Positions 6,584 through 10,860 of a stretch of 10,860 nucleotides of DNA are shown piece after piece. The stretch is from Puniceicoccales bacterium (GTDB taxonomy: Bacteria > Verrucomicrobiota > Verrucomicrobiia > Opitutales > JAIRKQ01). The stretch is taken from positions 1 to 10,860 of the forward strand of contig JAISRG010000084.1 in the NCBI GenBank assembly GCA_031273725.1, given 5' to 3'. The translations under genes were made by a program, and so were the position numbers. How positions within the stretch are numbered: the stretch's first letter is position 1; each line of letters begins with the position of its first letter. The notes under the pieces are model-generated. The model searched no databases, was not told the DNA's origin, and saw only the letters and a list, made by a program, of their open reading frames with translations.

Positions 6584-8548
6584 ATGCAACATAAAAATGA
6601 TCAAAAAAAATATTGGAAAACGCTACTGTGTAAATTGGTTGCTTTGCTTGCAATTTTTTCCGGGGCACGTTTTTTGTTTTTTTGCTGCAATCATAAAATT
6701 TTTGTCGGCGAATCCCCATGGCATATTTTCAAAGCATTTGTCGCGGGAATAAGATTTGACTTGGCAACCATTGCAATTTTTAACCTGCCAGTTTGGGGAT
6801 TTTGGTCATTACCTTTTAAGCTCCGTTCCAAAAAAATTTTTAATGTCTTTGCCACAATCTGGTTTTTCATGGCCAATTTCCTAGCCTTGCTGGTCAACAT
6901 CATAGACGCGAAATATTATTCTTTCACGTTCAAAAGGATGTCGGGAGAAATATTTGGGCAGTCCGTGCTGCTAGCGGAAAGTGCATCCATATATGCCCAT
7001 ATGTTGGTGGGATATTGGTATGTAGTTCTTGGTGGCCTGATACTGGTATGCGCCTTGGTTCTTGCATCTCTCAAATTTAGCCTAACAAACAAAACCGATA
7101 AAATTAGTAAATGGTATTTTGTATATTTTTGTATTTCCATCGCCTTGCTAATCGTATGTGTCCGCGGAGGTTTGCAGCGTAAGCCATTAAAACCGGTGGA
7201 TTCTAACATTTATGCTCCCAGCATACGAACTACGTGCCTAGTTAACAATTCGGCCTTTAATATTTTTCACACTAGAAAGAGAGCAAATCTGCCACGATGC
7301 GAATATTTTGCCGATGGCGATGACAGATTGGCAAAGATATCACCCAAGCATGAACATGGAAAATTTTGTGATACGTGTGTGGATTTTCTGGGTAAAAATG
7401 TGTTTATAATCATTTTGGAAAGTTTTTCGGCGGAGCACATTGGAGCGCTCGATGCAGAATTCAAGGAATTTCCAAACGTAACCTTCTCTCCATTTCTTGA
7501 TTCGCTCACAGACAAAAGTTATGTTTTTGATGGGTTTGCCAATGGGACAACATCCATAGATGGACTAACGTCAATAATATTAAGCATCCCACCACTATTT
7601 GATGTGTCGTACATAACAAGTGCCTATGCTGAAAATGATGTAAATTCGCTGGCGTCAATTTTAAAGAAAGATGGGTATAAAACATTATTTTTCTACGGCG
7701 GGAGAAGTAATTCCTGCAACTTCGGTAGCCTAGCGAATAAGGCGCAGTTTGACGAATATCATTGCCAAAATGACTACGATGGTCCGTCTTCGGATATTAG
7801 CGGTTGGGGCGTATATGATGAAGAATTTTTTCAGTTTGTTGCAAAGAAATTGGACAAAACAAAAAAACCTTTTCTATCGGTTTTATTTTCATTATCCTCC
7901 CATCATCCATTCCTATATCCCCAGCGGTTACACGGAAAATTTCCCAATGGCGATGGCAAGCAACGGGAACTCATAGCTTACACAGACTATGCACTGCGGA
8001 AATTTTTCGAAACGGCAGAACAAATGGATTGGTACAAAGATACGCTGTTTGTTTTGGTTGCCGATCACATATCCGATCCCCAGCAAAAATATTACAAAAA
8101 TACCCTTGGAGGCTATTCCATTCCGATAATATTTTTCGACCCAAATGGTAAGTTGGTCGGAAGATCCAGCGAAGTTGCGCAGCAAATTGATATTATGCCA
8201 TCGATTTTGGATCTGGTCGGTAGCAAACATAATTACTTTGCATTTGGTTCTAGCCTATTTGACCGGAGCGCTCCAAGATTTGCCATAGGCTACAAAAATG
8301 GCATTTATCAGCTGGTAACGAAAGATTTTGTGTGCAAATTTGATGGTGAAAATGTTGTTGGGTTTTACCAAAGGTCAGATTTTCTCCTGGAAAATAATTT
8401 AATTGACAATCCGAATCTTTTGGAAAAAATCTTAATCAACGATCCGAGATATTTTATGAAAAAAGAAAATCTGGAGAATTTCACCAAGGCATTTCTGCAA
8501 CAGTACAGCAAAAGCATCAGAAACAATACCATGACCGTTGGCGATTAA
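6584..8548 (+). CDS. LTA synthase-family phosphoglycerol transferase (first of tandem pair)
   Basis: 654 aa. About five N-terminal membrane helices (roughly residues 15-200) end at RGGLQRKPLKPVD, a junction motif common in this family. A periplasmic sulfatase/alkaline-phosphatase-fold domain follows (about 270-560). Catalytic landmarks match LtaS: Glu279 (ILESFSAEH), Thr323 in NGTTSIDG as likely nucleophile, SSHHPF as substrate-side His, and Asp494-His495 (VADH) as metal ligands. LtaS/OpgB-type enzymes take glycerol phosphate from phosphatidylglycerol, put it on a glycan or polymer and release diacylglycerol. With an LptF/G gene nearby the cell has LPS, so a true lipoteichoic acid is unlikely; the acceptor is unknown, and phosphoethanolamine transfer cannot be excluded. 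A CDTC motif (262-265) sits between membrane and catalytic parts. The ATG at 6584 is preferred to a TTG at 6578. The second paralogue follows after 3 bp. Confidence 0.88.
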   Translation: MQHKNDQKKYWKTLLCKLVALLAIFSGARFLFFCCNHKIFVGESPWHIFKAFVAGIRFDLATIAIFNLPVWGFWSLPFKLRSKKIFNVFATIWFFMANFLALLVNIIDAKYYSFTFKRMSGEIFGQSVLLAESASIYAHMLVGYWYVVLGGLILVCALVLASLKFSLTNKTDKISKWYFVYFCISIALLIVCVRGGLQRKPLKPVDSNIYAPSIRTTCLVNNSAFNIFHTRKRANLPRCEYFADGDDRLAKISPKHEHGKFCDTCVDFLGKNVFIIILESFSAEHIGALDAEFKEFPNVTFSPFLDSLTDKSYVFDGFANGTTSIDGLTSIILSIPPLFDVSYITSAYAENDVNSLASILKKDGYKTLFFYGGRSNSCNFGSLANKAQFDEYHCQNDYDGPSSDISGWGVYDEEFFQFVAKKLDKTKKPFLSVLFSLSSHHPFLYPQRLHGKFPNGDGKQRELIAYTDYALRKFFETAEQMDWYKDTLFVLVADHISDPQQKYYKNTLGGYSIPIIFFDPNGKLVGRSSEVAQQIDIMPSILDLVGSKHNYFAFGSSLFDRSAPRFAIGYKNGIYQLVTKDFVCKFDGENVVGFYQRSDFLLENNLIDNPNLLEKILINDPRYFMKKENLENFTKAFLQQYSKSIRNNTMTVGD

Positions 8549-8551
8549 ATC

Positions 8552-10495
8552 ATGAAAAAAAGCTCTTTAAATGCAGAGAAACCCTTTACAAACCTGTGGT
8601 CAGTATTTGTGATTTCCTTTGCATTTATACTATTTGTCTTGGGGCTTTCCCATGTTTCTCTTGTGGCATCTTTTACACATTTATTGAATGGTGTGACCCC
8701 ATACAATCTGTCGATGTTTATAAGAAGAGTATGGCAATTCGATTGCCGCATCGGAGGCATGTTGATCTTTCCGTTTTTTATCGTTTCTTTATTTTTTTGT
8801 AAATCTGAGACACTGCAAAAAAAATTATCAAAATATTTTAAATTCACCGTTTCATTGTTTACATGCATGACGGTTGCCTTGGCCGTAATCGAGATTGGAT
8901 ACTTTAAAGAATACAATGATAGATTTGATTTTTGGTTTTTTAATTTCCTATTTGACGACCAAAAGGCAGTTTTGTCGACGATTAGGAAAAGCTACAATTT
9001 ATTTGCCATATCGGCAATGGTGATACTCGTATCAATTTGCCTGATATTTTTTTACCGGAAACTGCTTTCGTGGGCTTCCCTTGGAAAACATAAAAGTGTT
9101 TTTTCCATGTTATTTTTTTCCTCATTGATGGGCCTATTCCTAATCGCCGCAGCTCGCGGGTCAGTGTCCCGACGCCCTCTCCAACAAATTGATGTTAGCA
9201 TAACGGGTAATGAATTTCTCAACAAATGTGTTCCAAATGCGTATTACGCCATATATTTTGCATGGAGAGATTTCATGCACATGGGTTACATCGAGTCCGT
9301 ACTAGAATCATGTTCCCGTGAAAATGTGCAAGCGGCACTGAGACTTTTGGGCTCTCCGACCGACGATGTTGACGAGTTTATTTCTCGCGTAGCAAATGGT
9401 GCCAAATTATCCAGGAAACCAAAGCATATTTTTTTAATAGTTATGGAAAGCCAGGACAACTGGCCATTTTTACCAGAAAACGCCGAATTGAACCTGTGTC
9501 CGAACCTTGCAAGATTGGCGAAGGAAGGCTTATATTTCAAAAATTTTGTTCCAGTTGGGCAGGGAACAATATCTGCCATATCCGTACAGATGTGTAACTA
9601 CCCCAACATGGGCTTTCCAATTAATTGCCACGAAGAAGGGCTGAAAAATTGTGAACTATCCGTGGGGTCTCTATTTAAAAGGTTGGGATATGAGACAAAT
9701 TTCTACTATGCTGGATATTTGAGCTGGCAGCGCATAGATCGATTTGCTCCAAAACACGGCTATAAGCATTGCTATGGCGGAGATGTGATGGGAGTTTACG
9801 AAGGGAATGAATGGGGCATTAACGACAAGAATTTATTTGCGTTCATAGGAAAGAAATTTCGTCCAAATATTGATAGTTTCAACTTAATTTTGACAACCTC
9901 AAACCATCCTCCCTATACCATTAATCTAATCGACGAAAATGTTCCATTGGAACATATCGCTAAATTTGTCGACGATAAAAAAAAGACAAAATATCTTGGC
10001 CATGCCTGGTATGCGGATAGATGCGTGGGGGACTTTATAAATGCGATGGAAAAGCTTAGCGACGATGCTATATTTATAATAGTCGGGGATCATTTTTCTC
10101 GCAAACATCGAAAGTTACAATTTTCTTTATTCGACGGATGGACTGTTCCACTAATCATATACGGAAAAAGTTTTAATGAAGAATTGAAAAAATATCCAGT
10201 TCATGCCGGTAGCCAGGTCGACATTGTGCGGACAATAATTGAATTGGTGGCGGAAAAGGGATTCGCATACAAGAGCTTTGGGAAGGATTTATTATCCAAC
10301 GATGGAATCCACGAGGGCTATTGCACGTCGGTTACCATAACCGACAAATACATCGTTACGAATGACAATAGAAACATTGAAATGATTTCGGATTCCCCAA
10401 CATCGGTAAGTGAAAGCGAACGTAGTGACGCCATATCACGGAATCGTGCATGGCAGACCCTCGCAAGATGGAAATGTTTCCATAATATTTTGTGA
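8552..10495 (+). CDS. LTA synthase-family phosphoglycerol transferase (second of tandem pair)
   Basis: 647 aa, same layout as the preceding gene but strongly diverged. About five membrane helices lie in the first 215 residues, then ARGSVSRRPLQQID at the junction, then a periplasmic sulfatase-fold domain. Catalytic landmarks are Glu299 (IVMESQDN), Thr339 in GQGTISAIS as likely nucleophile, TTSNHPPY as substrate-side His, and Asp513-His514 (VGDHF). The residue after the nucleophile is Ile, where the first gene and LtaS have Ser. Several periplasmic cysteines (QMCNYP, INCHEE, KNCEL, KHCYGG) suggest disulfides. The start ATG is 3 bp after the upstream TAA with no ribosome binding site, so translational coupling is likely. 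The sequence divergence suggests a different acceptor or a sequential step rather than redundancy; this is inference. Confidence 0.87.
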   Translation: MKKSSLNAEKPFTNLWSVFVISFAFILFVLGLSHVSLVASFTHLLNGVTPYNLSMFIRRVWQFDCRIGGMLIFPFFIVSLFFCKSETLQKKLSKYFKFTVSLFTCMTVALAVIEIGYFKEYNDRFDFWFFNFLFDDQKAVLSTIRKSYNLFAISAMVILVSICLIFFYRKLLSWASLGKHKSVFSMLFFSSLMGLFLIAAARGSVSRRPLQQIDVSITGNEFLNKCVPNAYYAIYFAWRDFMHMGYIESVLESCSRENVQAALRLLGSPTDDVDEFISRVANGAKLSRKPKHIFLIVMESQDNWPFLPENAELNLCPNLARLAKEGLYFKNFVPVGQGTISAISVQMCNYPNMGFPINCHEEGLKNCELSVGSLFKRLGYETNFYYAGYLSWQRIDRFAPKHGYKHCYGGDVMGVYEGNEWGINDKNLFAFIGKKFRPNIDSFNLILTTSNHPPYTINLIDENVPLEHIAKFVDDKKKTKYLGHAWYADRCVGDFINAMEKLSDDAIFIIVGDHFSRKHRKLQFSLFDGWTVPLIIYGKSFNEELKKYPVHAGSQVDIVRTIIELVAEKGFAYKSFGKDLLSNDGIHEGYCTSVTITDKYIVTNDNRNIEMISDSPTSVSESERSDAISRNRAWQTLARWKCFHNIL

Positions 10496-10502
10496 TATCA
10501 CA
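10491..10502. repeat. Perfect 12-bp palindrome over a stop codon
   Basis: TGTGATATCACA covers the TGA stop of the second transferase gene. The halves look like CRP/FNR half-sites but lack the six-base spacer, and a 12-bp palindrome is expected a few times by chance in a window this size. Recorded for completeness. Confidence 0.2.
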
Positions 10503-10590
10503 TCCGAGTGCAACATGCTATGAGAAAAATGAAATTTGGCCCAAGTGTACCATAAAATTTATGTTGCCCTATGCTTTTGCTGGCTTGATT

Positions 10591-10619
10591 TTGACGTCAC
10601 CATATAGGAAAAATATGGT
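10591..10619 (+). promoter_or_regulatory. Candidate sigma70-type promoter of rpsL
   Basis: TTGACG (10591-10596), a 17-bp spacer, then TATGGT (10614-10619). Five of six and four of six positions match consensus, with ideal spacing. Transcription would start near 10626, giving a leader of about 77 bases before rpsL. A perfect inverted repeat, ACCATAT-N7-ATATGGT (10599-10619), fills the spacer and covers the -10 box, so a dimeric regulator bound there would block the promoter. The promoter call is reasonable; the operator idea is speculative. Confidence 0.5.
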
Positions 10620-10666
10620 TTCCGTAAAAAATACTTGCTTTATCGGAGACTTTTAATTCTACTCAC

Positions 10667-10702
10667 ATGGAAATTGAAGAAAAAGTAAATAGGGATAATT
10701 AA
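10667..10702 (+). CDS. Possible 11-codon upstream ORF in the rpsL leader
   Basis: Reads MEIEEKVNRDN and its TAA stop directly abuts the ATG of rpsL, with no gap or overlap. It lies downstream of the predicted transcription start. Such an arrangement would allow terminating ribosomes to restart on rpsL. No ribosome binding site stands at the right distance (the nearest GGAG is 18 bases upstream), and the AGGG used by rpsL falls inside it, so it may be chance. Confidence 0.2.
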   Translation: MEIEEKVNRDN

Positions 10703-10860
10703 ATGCCGACAATTAATCAGTTGATAAAAAGACCTCGCGTTCGAAAGATTGCGAAAACTAAAGCTCCGTCCCTCGATCAAAATCCGTTTAGGCGGGGAAC
10801 ATGTATCCAGGTGATGACGCGAACACCGAAAAAGCCAAATTCGGCCGTGCGAAAAGTTAC
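10703..10860 (+). CDS. rpsL: 30S ribosomal protein S12, N-terminal part
   Basis: The first 52 codons; the gene continues past the right edge. MPTINQLIKRPRVRKIAK followed by RRGTCIQVMTRTPKKPNSAV is unmistakable S12, the decoding-centre protein of the small ribosomal subunit. The PNSA loop and Lys43-Lys44 of TPKKPNSA are intact, so there is no streptomycin-resistance change at that lysine; the second resistance region is outside the window. QVMTRT replaces the more common RVYTTT, a lineage-type difference. An AGGG sits 8 bases before the ATG, the best ribosome binding site in the window. rpsL usually opens the str operon (rpsG, fusA, tuf), which is probably next. Confidence 0.97.
   Translation, partial: MPTINQLIKRPRVRKIAKTKAPSLDQNPFRRGTCIQVMTRTPKKPNSAVRKV

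Noticed and set aside
10491..10502. CRP-type binding site TGTGA..TCACA
   Set aside because: CRP sites need a six-base spacer between half-sites; here it is two, and the site lies over a stop codon about 210 bp from the next gene.
10551..10563. CATAAAATTTATG inverted repeat after the second transferase gene
   Set aside because: AT-only stem core, one-base loop, no T run; not a terminator and common in AT-rich DNA.

Overview
The window looks like core chromosome of a Gram-negative, AT-rich bacterium. Seven genes are recognisable, all household or envelope functions. The best guess for the host is the Verrucomicrobiota, perhaps Opitutae/Puniceicoccales. This guess rests on the S12 wording (QVMTRTPKKPNSA), on a Rho with a long Asn/Gln/Arg-rich N-terminus, and on a PfkB-like start reading VGFDGFVDTIV. 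It comes from memory of family sequences, not from a search. An LptF/LptG permease shows that LPS-type lipid export is present. Most gene starts here lack a convincing Shine-Dalgarno sequence. I see no phage, transposon, CRISPR array, tRNA or rRNA.

Left block (1-3929, minus strand): leuS, then an LptF/LptG-family permease 8 bp downstream, then the first 42 codons of a PfkB-like sugar kinase 5 bp further on. This is almost certainly one transcript reading leftward. leuS is divergent from rho, and the shared region of about 220 bp holds two short perfect inverted repeats.

Middle block (4091-6531): rho (plus strand) encodes a 641-aa transcription terminator with a full ATPase core. About 180 disordered residues are added at its N-terminus, and its primary RNA-binding motif lacks the usual aromatic residues. 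rho converges on dgkA (minus strand), a small membrane lipid kinase. No clear intrinsic terminator is visible in the 122 bp between them.

Right block (6584-10860, plus strand): two tandem, diverged genes of the LTA-synthase/phosphoglycerol-transferase type lie 3 bp apart. Each has about five membrane helices followed by a periplasmic alkaline-phosphatase-fold domain. They are divergent from dgkA. Enzymes of this class release diacylglycerol when they move a phosphoglycerol head group, and DgkA turns diacylglycerol back into phosphatidic acid, so the three genes make a plausible 'decorate and recycle' module. After a 207-bp gap holding a good sigma70-like promoter and an 11-codon upstream ORF, rpsL (S12) begins and runs off the window; it usually opens the str operon.

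No wholly new system is evident. The points most worth a second look are the unusual Rho (disordered N-terminus plus altered RNP1 motif), the dgkA/twin-transferase module in an LPS-bearing cell, and the rpsL leader.
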